Below the pieces are notes generated by a model. It worked only from the letters and a program-made list of their open reading frames with translations, did no database searches and was not told the DNA's origin. This document shows positions 18,130 through 28,112 of a DNA stretch of 64,000 nt, piece by piece. The stretch is taken from assembly GCF_004340965.1 (NCBI RefSeq), contig NZ_SLYA01000010.1, positions 1 through 64,000 on the forward strand, written 5' to 3'. The DNA comes from Sphingomonas sp. PP-CE-1A-559 (GTDB taxonomy: Bacteria; Pseudomonadota; Alphaproteobacteria; Sphingomonadales; Sphingomonadaceae). A program made the translations under genes and the position numbers. The first letter of the stretch is position 1; each line of letters begins with the position of its first letter.

Positions 18130-21100
18130 TCCGCTTCACCACGCTTGCGCTGCTGACGGCGGGCATCGCATCGCCGCTCCTCGTCCAGCCTGCGGTGGCA
18201 CAGGTTGCAGGGGTTGGTGCGCTCGTCCAGCAAGGGCGGTATTGGCAGTCGCGTGGCCGCGCCGACCTCGCGCGGACCGCGTATCGCCGCGCGCTCGCGA
18301 TCGATCCCTCGAACGCGGAAGCCCGTCGCGCCTTGTCGACGTCGAGCGCTCCAGCCCCGGCACCTGCCGCGCGACCGAGCAGGGCGCCAGCGCAGGCTCC
18401 GGCGAGCATGACCGGTCCCGCACCCGCGCCTGCGACCGCATCGCGGACGGTTCCCGCTCCAGCCCCGGCACGCAGAGTAGCACCGATACCGTCAGACCGC
18501 GGCGGCGATTCCCGCGCGGCCGGGTTCCGCTCGCTCGAACAGGGCGATCTCGCTCAAGCGCAACGCCAGTTCGAGGCGGCGCTCGCCAACAACCGCAACG
18601 ATGCCGACGCAGCAGGTGGCCTAGGCGTCGTCCGACTACGGCAGTCGCGCTTCGCCGAGTCCGCCGAACTCCTGTCGCGCGCTTCGGAGCGCGGCAACCG
18701 GGCGCGCTGGTCGGAAGCCTTGGCATCCGCGCAATTCTACGCCGGGCTCGACGACGCCCGCGCGCGGCTCGCGGCCGGCGATGTCGTCGGCGCACAGACC
18801 CAGGCCGAAGCGCTCGCGCGCACCGGCGTCAAGGATCGCGGCCCCGCACTGGCGTTGCTGGCGGACATCTACGAACGCCAGGGTCGCTATGCCGACTCGG
18901 CCGATCTCGCACGGCAGGCAGGATCCGCCGGCGGCAGCGCAGCGCAACTCGAAAGCCGCGTGGTGCGCAACGACGCGTTACAGGCGGCGACGCATGGCGA
19001 TCCGGCGAAGGCGGATGCCCTGTTCCAACGTGGGCTGATGCTCGACCCGGCGGACCCGTGGATCCGCTACGAATACGCGCGGTATATGATCGGGCAGGGC
19101 CGTGCGCCCGAGGCCGAGGCGCTCATCCAGTCGATCCAGACGATCGGTACCGCCGACGCCTTGTACGCCGCGGCGATGCTCCACAACGAGCGTGGTCGGC
19201 AGGCGCAGGCGACGTCGTTGCTGTCGCGACTGACCGAAGCGCAGAAGACGCCCGCAATCCGCCGGTTCGAGGCACAGATCGCCGTCGATGCCGCCGTCGC
19301 GCGTGCCAAGGCGATCGCGGCGCAGGGTCGCGGGGGCGAGGCGATCGCGACGCTGCGCCAGATCGGCATGACCCCGACGCTCAGCGCAGCGTCGCTCGCG
19401 TCGATCGCCGGGGGGCTGAACGATCTGGGCGATCAAGCCGGCGCCGTCCCGCTTGCCGAGCGCGCGCTGGCCGCAAGCCCGGCGACGGCGGCGGATTACG
19501 AGCCGATCGTCCGCGTACTGGCACGGACCGGACAGGATGCTGCGGTCGCCAGCGCCATCGACCGCGCGCGGACGGCTTCGGCGGGGTCTGCCTCCGCAGC
19601 GCCGGCAATCGCAAGACTCGAGGGGATTGCCGCGTCGTCGCAAGCGGACCGGATGCGGCTCGCAGGCCAGAACGCGCAGGCGTTCGACCTGCTGCAACAG
19701 GCGTGGGCCGCTTCTCCAGGCAATGCCGACGTACTGGGGGCGCTCGGTCGGCTGTACCAGTCGGGCAACATGCCGTCGCAGGCCGCACAGACGTATCAGA
19801 TGGTGCTCGCTGCAAATCCACGGGACAAGGGCGCGCTGATCGGCTTGATCGGCAGCGCAGGGGCTGGTGGCAACCACGACGTCGCCACCGCGACCGTGGA
19901 CCGCGCGCTCGCTGCCTATCCAGACGACTACGAGATCTACGCCGCTGCCGGCCAGATGGAGCAGGCCCGCGGCGACCGAGGGGCGGCAAAACGCTATTTG
20001 CGCCGCGCCGAAACTGCCTATGCCGCGCGCTCCGGCACCGGTGCCACGCTCAGCGGTGCCAACCCGTTCGCCGCGGGCATGGGCTCGGGCAATCCCTTCC
20101 GCCAGGCGGAACAGGCGCCCGTCGTCGCCGCAAACCCGTTCGCATTGAGCGCCGGGCCGATCCCGACTTCCAAGCCCGGCCGCTCTTCGACGCCGATGGC
20201 TTTCACCGTGGCAGCCGGATACGGCGCAGGCTCACCCGGCGTTCCGGTACCAACGGGCTTCGCACCGGGCGGCTACGCATCCTCGAACGGCGCCGTATCC
20301 CAGGCCGGCGTTGCAGGTGGTGACGCCACGCTCATCCGCCTACGCGACGATATCGCCCGCCTGAGCGACGACACCGGCCCCCGTGCGGAAATGAAGCTAG
20401 GCTTCCGCGAGCGCTCGGGCGAGACCGGCCTGAGCGAACTGCGCGAACTGTCGGGTACCGCGACGCTCTCCACGGGTGTCGCCGGCGGTCGCGTTTCCGT
20501 CTCGGCAACACCGGTCGTGATCGACTCCGGACGCCCGACCGGCTCCGCGCTCGCTCGGTTCGGCCGCAACGCCACGCCCGAGGCGCAAGGCATCGTCAAC
20601 GCATTGCCTTCCGCACTGGTACAGGCGGATACGCAGCACGCGTCCGGCGTCGCGGTCGCGGCATCCTACGACAGCCCCGGCGTCCGGATCGAAGTCGGAT
20701 CGACGCCGATCGGGTTCGACAATACCGAAGTGACGTGGGGCTTCACCGCCAAACCCAAAATCTCGAACACGGTGTCGGCGCAAGGCTGGGTGAAGCGTGA
20801 GCCCGTGACCGACAGCGTCGTGTCCTATGCCGGCACGCGCGATCCCGTCACCGGCGAGCGCTGGGGCCAGGTGATGCGGACCGGTGGTGGCGCATCGCTG
20901 TCTTGGGACAATGAAGGCACTGGCGTCTACGCCGACGTATCGGGCTATCGTTACACGGGCGAGAACGTCCGCCAGAATCGCGGGTATCAGGCGAATGCCG
21001 GCGGCTATCTGCCGGTCTACCGCGACGGGCATTCGACGCTGACCGGTGGCCTCAACCTCAACTGGCAGGCGTTCGACAACAACCAGAACTACTTCACCTA

Positions 21101-21485
21101 CGGGCATGGCGGCTATTTCAGCCCGCAGAGCTTCCTCAGCATGAGCCTGCCGATCCGCTATGCGTATAATTCGACGCGGTGGGAGGGGCGTCTGGGCGTC
21201 GCGCCGGGCTATCAGAGCTTCGAACAGGATCGTGCGCCGATCTATCCGACCGACCCGAACGCGCAGGCCGAGCTCGATGCGCTGAAGGCGCGGAACACGG
21301 ACGTCCGCTCCTATTACGACAGCCTGAGCAACACCGGTTTCGCCTTTTCGGCGGACGGATCGTTGTTCTATCGCCTGAACCCGAATACCCGGATCGGCGC
21401 CTCGGCCAGTGCCAACACGTTCGGGACCTATGACGACTACCGATCGACTTTCGAATTGCGCCAGTCCCTGGGGGGAACCAAATGA
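18126..21485 (+). CDS. bcsC: cellulose export protein BcsC (TPR plus outer-membrane barrel)
   Basis: A 1119-residue periplasmic and outer-membrane export protein. Signal peptide residues 1-24 (cleavage near PAVAQ). A first TPR unit is followed by a long Ala/Pro-rich linker (about 55-120), then many TPR-like helices to about residue 650, a Gly/Ser/Pro-rich spacer (about 640-730) and the BcsC C-terminal domain from about 750 on (MKLGFRERSG, then strands such as WGFTAKPKI). The C-terminal part forms the pore for the glucan. The start overlaps the bcsAB stop (ATGA) and the stop overlaps bcsD (AAATGA). A longer open frame upstream of 18126 is chance. Confidence 0.92.
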   Translation: MIRFTTLALLTAGIASPLLVQPAVAQVAGVGALVQQGRYWQSRGRADLARTAYRRALAIDPSNAEARRALSTSSAPAPAPAARPSRAPAQAPASMTGPAPAPATASRTVPAPAPARRVAPIPSDRGGDSRAAGFRSLEQGDLAQAQRQFEAALANNRNDADAAGGLGVVRLRQSRFAESAELLSRASERGNRARWSEALASAQFYAGLDDARARLAAGDVVGAQTQAEALARTGVKDRGPALALLADIYERQGRYADSADLARQAGSAGGSAAQLESRVVRNDALQAATHGDPAKADALFQRGLMLDPADPWIRYEYARYMIGQGRAPEAEALIQSIQTIGTADALYAAAMLHNERGRQAQATSLLSRLTEAQKTPAIRRFEAQIAVDAAVARAKAIAAQGRGGEAIATLRQIGMTPTLSAASLASIAGGLNDLGDQAGAVPLAERALAASPATAADYEPIVRVLARTGQDAAVASAIDRARTASAGSASAAPAIARLEGIAASSQADRMRLAGQNAQAFDLLQQAWAASPGNADVLGALGRLYQSGNMPSQAAQTYQMVLAANPRDKGALIGLIGSAGAGGNHDVATATVDRALAAYPDDYEIYAAAGQMEQARGDRGAAKRYLRRAETAYAARSGTGATLSGANPFAAGMGSGNPFRQAEQAPVVAANPFALSAGPIPTSKPGRSSTPMAFTVAAGYGAGSPGVPVPTGFAPGGYASSNGAVSQAGVAGGDATLIRLRDDIARLSDDTGPRAEMKLGFRERSGETGLSELRELSGTATLSTGVAGGRVSVSATPVVIDSGRPTGSALARFGRNATPEAQGIVNALPSALVQADTQHASGVAVAASYDSPGVRIEVGSTPIGFDNTEVTWGFTAKPKISNTVSAQGWVKREPVTDSVVSYAGTRDPVTGERWGQVMRTGGGASLSWDNEGTGVYADVSGYRYTGENVRQNRGYQANAGGYLPVYRDGHSTLTGGLNLNWQAFDNNQNYFTYGHGGYFSPQSFLSMSLPIRYAYNSTRWEGRLGVAPGYQSFEQDRAPIYPTDPNAQAELDALKARNTDVRSYYDSLSNTGFAFSADGSLFYRLNPNTRIGASASANTFGTYDDYRSTFELRQSLGGTK

Positions 21486-21937
21486 ACGCGATGAGTGAAT
21501 GGTCCACCGACAACGCGACCGAAACCACGGCCACCTCCCTGTTGCTGGGCAGCATCATCGCCGAAGTCGGTGGCGGCGCCACCACGGCGCAGCGACGCGC
21601 GTTCTTTCGCGCGGTCGGCGCACGGATCGCAGGCGCGCATCCGGTCGGCGACGCGCAGGATATCGCTGCGCTCGCCGCCTCGATCAACCGGTTGTGGCGT
21701 GAGCACGACTGCGGCGAAGTGCGGTTCGAACTGGCCGAGGACGGCCTGCTGATCACGCATACCGGCTTTGCTCGTCGGCTGGCACCGGTTCTCGGCGGTG
21801 CAACCGAACAGACCCTGCGACCGTTGCTGGAGGGGGCGTATGACGCCTGGTTGCATACGCTCGGCAGCGGTGCCGATCTAACGACACGCACCCTGTGGTG
21901 GAGCGATACGGAGGCACGACTGAAGCATGGACGTTGA
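21482..21937 (+). CDS. bcsD: cellulose synthase subunit D
   Basis: A 151-residue protein of the BcsD/AcsD family, which forms periplasmic ring-shaped octamers that guide glucan chains and help make crystalline cellulose. Family-like features are the length, the N-terminal SLLLGSIIAEVGGG helix, a central FFRAVGARIAG helix and the C-terminal LLEGAYDAWLHTLG. It has no signal peptide, as in known BcsD. Its start overlaps bcsC and its end overlaps the GH8 gene by 11 bases. The presence of bcsD with bcsQ suggests crystalline extracellular cellulose. Confidence 0.85.
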   Translation: MNAMSEWSTDNATETTATSLLLGSIIAEVGGGATTAQRRAFFRAVGARIAGAHPVGDAQDIAALAASINRLWREHDCGEVRFELAEDGLLITHTGFARRLAPVLGGATEQTLRPLLEGAYDAWLHTLGSGADLTTRTLWWSDTEARLKHGR

Positions 21938-22988
21938 TCGTCGACACGTCATGGCTGGAATGGCCGGTCTGGCCATCGCCGGATGCAGCAAGGCACGGGC
22001 ACCGGACGACAGGGCACTCGCCACCGAGAACAGCGCGGCAATCGAACCCCGGACCCTGCCAGCGACTGGTGCGGCAAACGGCGTGAACTGGGCAAGCTTC
22101 AAACACCGGTTCATGGCCGACGATGGGCGGATCGTCGACAACGGTAATGGCGGCGTCAGCCACAGCGAAGGCCAGAGCTATGGCCTGCTGCTGTCCCAGG
22201 CTGCGGGCGATCGCGCCGCGTTCGACAAGATTCTCGCCTGGACCGAAGCGAAACTTGCTCGGCCGGATGTCGCGCTCTACGTCTGGCGCTACGATGCGCG
22301 CGCCGCCAATCCGACCGCCGATCGCAACAATGCAACCGATGGCGACCTGCTCATTGCCTACGCACTGGCAAAGGCGGCGAACAAGTGGCGTGAGCCACGC
22401 TATGCCGCGCGGTCGCGGACGATCGTCGACGCCATCGCCACCCGCCTCGTCAAGACGGTCGGCGGGCGGATGCTGTTATTGCCCGGCCTGGACGGGTTCT
22501 CGACCGCGGCACGAACGACGATCAACCCCTGCTATTACGTCTGGCCGGCGCTCGACCTGTTCGCGAAGACCGGCAACGCGGCGATCTGGCGAAGGGTCAT
22601 CACCGACGGCGAGGCTCTGATCGCCGCGGCCCGGTTCGGCGCGCATCGCCTGCCGACCGACTGGATCGACGTCTCCAACACAGGTGCCATCGCGCCCGCT
22701 GCGGACAAGCCGTCACGGTTCGGCTTCGACGCCATCCGCGTGCCGCTGTTCGCCAGCGTGTCGGGCCGCAGCGCGCTGATCGAGCCGATCCGAATCTGGT
22801 GGCGATCGATGCCGGCGGAGCAGATTCCGGCATGGACCGACGTGGTGTCGGGGCAGGTCGCCGAATACCCCCTGTCCGTCGGCGGTCGCGCGGTGGTAAG
22901 CCGCACGCTCGGCACGCCCCCCCCCGATACGCTCGCCACTGACTATTACGCGGCCGCGTTGCAGTGCCTTGCCGCAGCCTTCCCCTGA
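21927..22988 (+). CDS. bcsZ: GH8 endo-beta-1,4-glucanase of the cellulose operon
   Basis: A 353-residue GH8 family endoglucanase. Cellulose-producing bacteria use it to trim or untangle glucan chains in the periplasm or at the surface. The N-terminus, MDVDRRHVMAGMAGLAIAGC, combines a twin-arginine-like DRRHVM with a lipobox (AIAGC), so it may be a Tat-exported lipoprotein. Catalytic-region motifs are SEGQSYGL with E81 as the likely general acid, and NATDGDLLIAYAL (D138/D140). It ends the operon. A later ATG at 21951 would lose the RR pair, so the earlier start is preferred. Confidence 0.9.
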   Translation: MDVDRRHVMAGMAGLAIAGCSKARAPDDRALATENSAAIEPRTLPATGAANGVNWASFKHRFMADDGRIVDNGNGGVSHSEGQSYGLLLSQAAGDRAAFDKILAWTEAKLARPDVALYVWRYDARAANPTADRNNATDGDLLIAYALAKAANKWREPRYAARSRTIVDAIATRLVKTVGGRMLLLPGLDGFSTAARTTINPCYYVWPALDLFAKTGNAAIWRRVITDGEALIAAARFGAHRLPTDWIDVSNTGAIAPAADKPSRFGFDAIRVPLFASVSGRSALIEPIRIWWRSMPAEQIPAWTDVVSGQVAEYPLSVGGRAVVSRTLGTPPPDTLATDYYAAALQCLAAAFP

Positions 22989-23099
22989 ATCTCCAGCGGT
23001 CAGTCCGCGGCAGCCAGCGAGACCGGCGAGGTAGCCGTCGAAGCGGTGTTGCCGCCCTATGCCGTATCGGCTCAAACTAAACCGCCTCGCGACGGCTAA

Positions 23100-23945
23100 T
23101 GCCTGCCGATCGCCGGGCTGGTGCCCTTGATCGGGGCACTACTGACGCGACGGATGCAGGCGGTGTCGGCGACCGCCGCGGCGATCGGCCCGCGCGCGCT
23201 CGACACGCGCCTGCCGCGCGGCACGCTGCTGTCCGAGGTCGAGCCGCTCGCCGCCGCGACCAACGAGGCGCTCGACCGGCTCGAGGACGGGTTCCGGACG
23301 CAGGCTGCATTCGCCGCCGACATCGCGCACGAACTGCGCACGCCGCTCGCCGTGATCCGCCTTCGCGCCGACGCGGTCGACGACGCGGCCGTGAAAGACG
23401 CGCTGTTCGCGTCGGTGGACCGCGCCGCCCGCGTCGTCGCACAACTTCTCGCGCTCGCCGATCTCGAACGGCCGGTCGAGTATGCCGGCGAACCACTCGA
23501 CTTTGCCGCCTTGGCGGAAGCGGTCGTTGTCAGTCGTGCACCCGGCATCCTTGCAGTTGGCCGAACGATCGCGCTGGAAAACCTGTCAGCCGATACCGGG
23601 AGCATCGGCTATCCCGGCGCCATACTCCTCGCGCTCGAGAATCTCGTCGACAACGCCGTGCGCCATACCGCGCCCGGCACCGCGATCGTCGTGCGCGTCG
23701 GCCCGGGTGCACGTATCGGTGTGATCGACGACGGCGTTGGCGTGGCACCCGAGCATCTCGCGCGGCTCAAGCACCGTTTCTAGCGTGGTGACGGATCACG
23801 GTCGGAAGGCTCGGGGATCGGCCTGTCGATCGTCGACCGCGTGGCATGTGTGCATCTTGGCCTGCTCGACGTCGCGCCTGGGCCCGGCGACAAGGGACTG
23901 TGCTTCGAGATGACGTTCGGATCGACACAATGGCGAGACAGGTAG
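23100..23945 (+). pseudogene. sensor histidine kinase, 5'-truncated and interrupted
   Basis: A remnant of a membrane histidine kinase. The readable part begins inside the second membrane helix (LPIAGLVPLIGALL) right after an in-frame TAA at 23097-23099, so the first helix and sensor region are missing. HAMP-like sequence, a normal H-box (IAHELRTPLAVIRL), and the N-box (LALENLVDNAVRHT) and DDGVGV of the ATPase domain follow. A TAG at 23781-23783 then interrupts the ATPase domain where Trp or a similar residue is expected; the same frame continues as RGDGSRSEGSGIGLSIVDR to a stop at 23945. No partner response regulator is beside it. The copy is almost certainly inactive. Confidence 0.8.
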
Positions 23946-24349
23946 CAAACCGCATGGCCGTTCAACTATCTCCACCGGACATAGCAACACCGTAAAATCT
24001 GGGCTCATTGATCAAGGCCAAAGCGTAGCGGTACCGGCGAGGACGCTAGCCGATCAGATCGTTGATCAGCCACGCAAGGTAGCCTGTCACGCGCGAGCCG
24101 CTCAATATTTGAGGGTACCTTAAGCTTAGCTTCAAAGATTCATCCGGATCGTCACTATCCGTCCTGAATGAAACTGCGTGGCGAACGACGGGTTGTGAGA
24201 TCGCACACAGACCCGGCAAACGGTTGGCAATAGAGGTACAGTTGCCGCTGGCGACGTCTGGACGACGGCGGCTTACGCCACCTCAGCGTTCGATAACATA
24301 CCGGCTCGTTCGCCGGTCGGCGGCTGTCGCGCTCCTGTCCAACATGTGT
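23946..24349. other. intergenic region between kinase remnant and ROK gene
   Basis: About 400 bases between convergent units. No plausible gene, RNA or repeat was recognised on either strand. It may contain decayed sequence from the kinase locus. Confidence 0.4.
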
Positions 24350-25468
24350 CTACACCACCGCGGTCGCGTGGATGGGGAGCAGCGCAGCGCCGATCGTCGC
24401 CGCGCTGCCTTCCAGCGTCGAGACCGATACGCGCGGCATTTCGCTACAATGGTCGCCGATGTGCATCGCGCCGAAATCGATATGATCGACCAGCGATTGC
24501 AGGATGGGAGCCGGAAGCGGGCTGGAGATCACGAACTCGCCAGGGTCGATCCACGCGACGCCCCAGTTTATGATCGGTTCGATCTGCTTCGCCGCGCGCC
24601 GCACCCATCGATCGACGACCGTTTCATATCCAGCAGTGACTTCATCGAAGTCCACCAACGAGTGTATCGCGCACCCCTCGTCACGTAAGGTGGAGAGCAG
24701 ATCCAGCGTCGAAGGACGGGGTTCATTCGTCGGATAAAGGCAGCCGATCTCACCCGCGCTTGCCATCGCCCCGCGCAGGATACGGCCTTCGACGATGATT
24801 CCCGCGCCGATCCCGTGACCAAGCAGGATCACCACCGCGGTCGAACACCGGCGCATCAGCCCGCCGACATAATATTCCGCGAGCGCAGCGGTGTTGGCGT
24901 CGTTCTCGATCCAGATCCGATGCCCGATATGCTCCTCGAACAGCGTCTTCAGATCGATCCCGCGCCACGCGGCAAGGCTGTCGACCGTCCAGCGCCGATT
25001 CCCCTCAGGCGATAGCGACGACCCGGGGACGCCGATCCCTACCCCCAGCAATCGACGCCCGAGCAACCGGTTCTCGATCGCCATGTCGTGCATCGACGCC
25101 GTTACGCGCGCCGCGAACACCCGCGGATCGGGATCGTCGAACGGCTGGGAGCTGTGCGCGATCACGCCGCCGGCATAATCGACGAGCGCCACCTCCATCA
25201 GTCCGCGGTGAAGCATCGCGCCGACCGAATACCCCGCGTCGGGCGAGATGCGGAGCGGAACCGCGGGCCGGCCGGGCGTCATCGGCTCCGAACTCGGACA
25301 TTCCTCGATCAGTCCATGTGCCAGCAGGTTGCTCGACAGTCGTGTCAGCTTCGACGCACTCATCGCGAGGTCAGCGGCAAGCTGCTTGCGCGACCGCGCG
25401 CCGGCCGACCGCAGGACCTGCATGATCCGCCGCTCGTCATCATCGAGCCTCAGCTTCGCATAGGACAT
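24350..25468 (-). CDS. ROK family transcriptional regulator
   Basis: A 372-residue ROK-family repressor. The N-terminal winged helix-turn-helix (about residues 10-65; RKQLAADLAMSASKLTRLSSNLLAHGLIEE) is followed by a sugar-kinase-like ROK domain (LVDYAGGVIAH, GVGIGVPGS, WIENDANTAALAEYYVGG, LGHGIGAGIIVEGRILRG). The Cys residues of the usual ROK zinc site (CxCGxxGC) are absent; the corresponding place reads AGEIGCLYPTNEP. It is divergent from the TonB receptor gene, with a NagC/Mlc-like palindrome between them, and probably represses the glycan locus until a sugar or sugar phosphate binds. Confidence 0.9.
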   Translation of the reverse strand: MSYAKLRLDDDERRIMQVLRSAGARSRKQLAADLAMSASKLTRLSSNLLAHGLIEECPSSEPMTPGRPAVPLRISPDAGYSVGAMLHRGLMEVALVDYAGGVIAHSSQPFDDPDPRVFAARVTASMHDMAIENRLLGRRLLGVGIGVPGSSLSPEGNRRWTVDSLAAWRGIDLKTLFEEHIGHRIWIENDANTAALAEYYVGGLMRRCSTAVVILLGHGIGAGIIVEGRILRGAMASAGEIGCLYPTNEPRPSTLDLLSTLRDEGCAIHSLVDFDEVTAGYETVVDRWVRRAAKQIEPIINWGVAWIDPGEFVISSPLPAPILQSLVDHIDFGAMHIGDHCSEMPRVSVSTLEGSAATIGAALLPIHATAVV

Positions 25469-25505
25469 GACCGTACTCCGTTACCGCGTTCGATAACTCG
25501 ATTAG

Positions 25506-25523
25506 TTTATTTCGTGAAATTAA
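25506..25523. promoter_or_regulatory. ROK-type operator (NagC/Mlc-like palindrome)
   Basis: TTTATTTCGTGAAATTAA is an almost perfect palindrome (TTTATTTC and GAAATTAA differ at one position as arms). It closely resembles the TTATTTC-n-GAAATAA core bound by the ROK repressors NagC and Mlc. It lies between the divergent ROK gene and the TonB receptor, in a short AT-rich stretch, so it is the likely site of autoregulation and of control of the receptor, DUF218, GH92 and MFS genes. Confidence 0.7.
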
Positions 25524-25583
25524 TTAAAATCGTCATATTTCACGTCCAGCGGCGTGGCATCGAACAGGGCTGGGGACGAACAG

Positions 25584-28112
25584 ATGACCAAATTTGGCTT
25601 GCGCACGGGTTGCGCCTTTATCGCGCTGGGCATTGCGGCGCAGTCGCCAGCCTGGGCCCAGACCGCCCCCGCCACGCCACCTGCCGATGCAGCCCCGGAA
25701 GCAACCGGTGCCGACGCCGCAGCACCTGACGCCGGCGGCGGCGACATCATCGTCACCGGGTCCGCGCGCCAGCAGCGCCGCTTCGACGTTTCCTATGCGG
25801 TCAACTCGCTGAGCAACGCCGACATCCAGAAGCTTGCGCCGATCAACTTCGCCGACCTGCTCGGCAAGCTGCCCGGGTTCGCGGTCGAGAACACCGGTGG
25901 CGAGGTCCAGAACATCATCCGCCTGCGCGGCCTGCCGAGCGACGGCGGCCTGGTCACCTTCCAGCAGGACGGCCTGCCGCTGTTCCACGAGAATGATGGC
26001 AATTTCTTCCGCGGCGACAGCATCAACCGGTTCGACCTGATGACGCAGCGCGTCGAGGTCGTACGCGGTGGCCCTGCCCCGGTCTATGCGAGCTACGCCG
26101 CGGCAATCGTCAACAACATCACCGTGTCGGGCACCGATACGACGCGCGGCAAGGCGCAGGTCACGCTCGGCGACACCGGCCTCTACCGGCTCGACGGGTA
26201 TCAGGCAGGCCCGATCGACGACTCGACCTATTACGCGATCGGCGGGTTCCTCCGCCGCCACGACGGCTACCGCGACAACGGCTTCCCGAACGATCGCGGC
26301 GGCCAGATCCGCGCCAACATCAAGCACGACTTCAGCAACGGATCGCTGCGCGTGTCGGGTAATTACCTGAACGACCACAACGTGTTCTACCTGCCGATCC
26401 CGACCGCCGACCCGCGCGATCCGAGCAAGTCGCTCAACCAGTATATCGATTTCTTCAGCGGCACGATGAACTCGCCTGCGCTGCGCAACGCCAACATCCG
26501 CTTCCGCGAGGCCGACGGCACGACGCGCAACGTCGACGCCGATCTCGGCAATGGGCGCCACACCCAGTTCGGCAATGTCGGCGTACAGTATGACGCGGAC
26601 TACGACGGCTGGAAGGTCGCGGCTAAGGGCGGCGTCAGCGTCGGCAAACTCCATTTCAACGCGCTGTACTCGACCAGCAACCCTTCGGACGCCAACGCCT
26701 ATGCCGCCAGCAGCCTTGGCGCCGCGCGGACCGCGTTCGGCGCAGGCGTGACCCGGCTCGGCTATGCGATCGCCGGCACCAATGGCGCCGAAGTCTACGA
26801 CCCGAGCACTGCCTCGGGCCTCGTCGTTCCCGCGCAGTTCCGCGACGTCGTCTCGAAATATTATTCGACGCAAGGCGACCTCAGCGTCACGCGGTCGATC
26901 GCGACCGGGTTCGGCACGCATGACTTGCGCGTCGGCGTGTATGGCAGCCTGTACGGCGAAACCAACGAGGTCGCGTACCAGGACTATCTGCTCGAAGTGA
27001 AGGGCAAGCCGCGCACGCTCGACCTGATCGCCTACAACGCCGTGGGCCAGGCGGTCGGCTCGGTCACCGACAACGGCGTGCTACGCTATACGACCACGCT
27101 CAACCGCGGCAACACCGACGCCTCGATGTACGCGCTCTATGCCAACGACACGTGGGAGCTGGTCAAGGGCCTGACCCTCGATGGCGGCATCCGCCATGAA
27201 CGCTACAGCTTCAAGGGCTATGCGTTCGCAACGACGGCCGCCAATCTCGGCGATCCGACCACGCTCGCCGACAACGCGGTCCGCGCGTTCACCGGCCAGA
27301 TCATCAATTCGAAGCTCAGCCCCAGCATCACCAACTGGACCGGCGGCATCAACTACGACGTCACCAAGCACTTCGGCGCCTATGCGCGCGCGTCGCATCT
27401 CGAAACGCCGCCGTCGACGCAGGTTACCTACCAGATCAACCCGACGATCATCACGTCGAAGGCGAACCAGTATGAGGTCGGCCTCAAGGCCGCATTCGGC
27501 CGGTCCTATCTGTACCTGATCGGCTTCTATACGCGCTACAATCCGCTCAACGCGTCGTTCGTCGCGCTCGACCCGGTCACCGGCCGCAACGACCAGTCGG
27601 TGCCGTTCGTCGGCAAGGCGGAGATCAAGGGCATCGAGATCGACGGCAACCTCGCGCTGCCATACGGCTTCGCAGTGACCGGCGCACTGACGATCAGCGA
27701 TCCGCAGTATAAGAGCCTCGTCAACGCCAACGGCGCGAGCGCGGGCGACGTCGAGGGCAACCAGATCGTCCGCGAGCCGAAGGTTTACGGCAACATCCGC
27801 CCCTCGGTCGACTTCGACGTCGCGGGCAATTCGGTGCAGCTGTACGGCCGCTACGAATATACCGGCAAACGCTATGTCGACTTCTTCAACAACACCGCCC
27901 TCCCCTCCTACCAGACGGTCGGCGCGGGGATCACGCTGACGCACGACACGTGGCAGATGCAGGTCGTGGGCGACAATCTGTTCAACGCGAAGGGCCTGAC
28001 CGAGGGCAATACGCGTACCGACCTGTTGAGCGGCCAGGGCACGGCCGATGCTATCTATGGCCGTCCGATCTTCGGTCGCAACGTCCGCCTCGTGGTCAGC
28101 AAGTCCTGGTGA
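25584..28112 (+). CDS. TonB-dependent receptor of glycan-use locus
   Basis: An 842-residue outer-membrane receptor. Signal peptide residues 1-26 (cleavage after SPAWA), a GGDIIVTGSARQQ TonB-box-like segment, plug domain (FADLLGKLPGFAVENTGGEV, IIRLRGLPSDGG, RVEVVRGGPAPVYASYAAA) and a beta-barrel ending VVSKSW. The start at 25584 follows a GGGGA ribosome site; an upstream GTG at 25554 would add residues before the signal peptide and is less likely. The gene is followed without a gap by the DUF218 gene, then GH92 and an MFS permease, so it probably imports mannose-containing oligosaccharides. That substrate is inferred from GH92. Confidence 0.9.
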   Translation: MTKFGLRTGCAFIALGIAAQSPAWAQTAPATPPADAAPEATGADAAAPDAGGGDIIVTGSARQQRRFDVSYAVNSLSNADIQKLAPINFADLLGKLPGFAVENTGGEVQNIIRLRGLPSDGGLVTFQQDGLPLFHENDGNFFRGDSINRFDLMTQRVEVVRGGPAPVYASYAAAIVNNITVSGTDTTRGKAQVTLGDTGLYRLDGYQAGPIDDSTYYAIGGFLRRHDGYRDNGFPNDRGGQIRANIKHDFSNGSLRVSGNYLNDHNVFYLPIPTADPRDPSKSLNQYIDFFSGTMNSPALRNANIRFREADGTTRNVDADLGNGRHTQFGNVGVQYDADYDGWKVAAKGGVSVGKLHFNALYSTSNPSDANAYAASSLGAARTAFGAGVTRLGYAIAGTNGAEVYDPSTASGLVVPAQFRDVVSKYYSTQGDLSVTRSIATGFGTHDLRVGVYGSLYGETNEVAYQDYLLEVKGKPRTLDLIAYNAVGQAVGSVTDNGVLRYTTTLNRGNTDASMYALYANDTWELVKGLTLDGGIRHERYSFKGYAFATTAANLGDPTTLADNAVRAFTGQIINSKLSPSITNWTGGINYDVTKHFGAYARASHLETPPSTQVTYQINPTIITSKANQYEVGLKAAFGRSYLYLIGFYTRYNPLNASFVALDPVTGRNDQSVPFVGKAEIKGIEIDGNLALPYGFAVTGALTISDPQYKSLVNANGASAGDVEGNQIVREPKVYGNIRPSVDFDVAGNSVQLYGRYEYTGKRYVDFFNNTALPSYQTVGAGITLTHDTWQMQVVGDNLFNAKGLTEGNTRTDLLSGQGTADAIYGRPIFGRNVRLVVSKSW

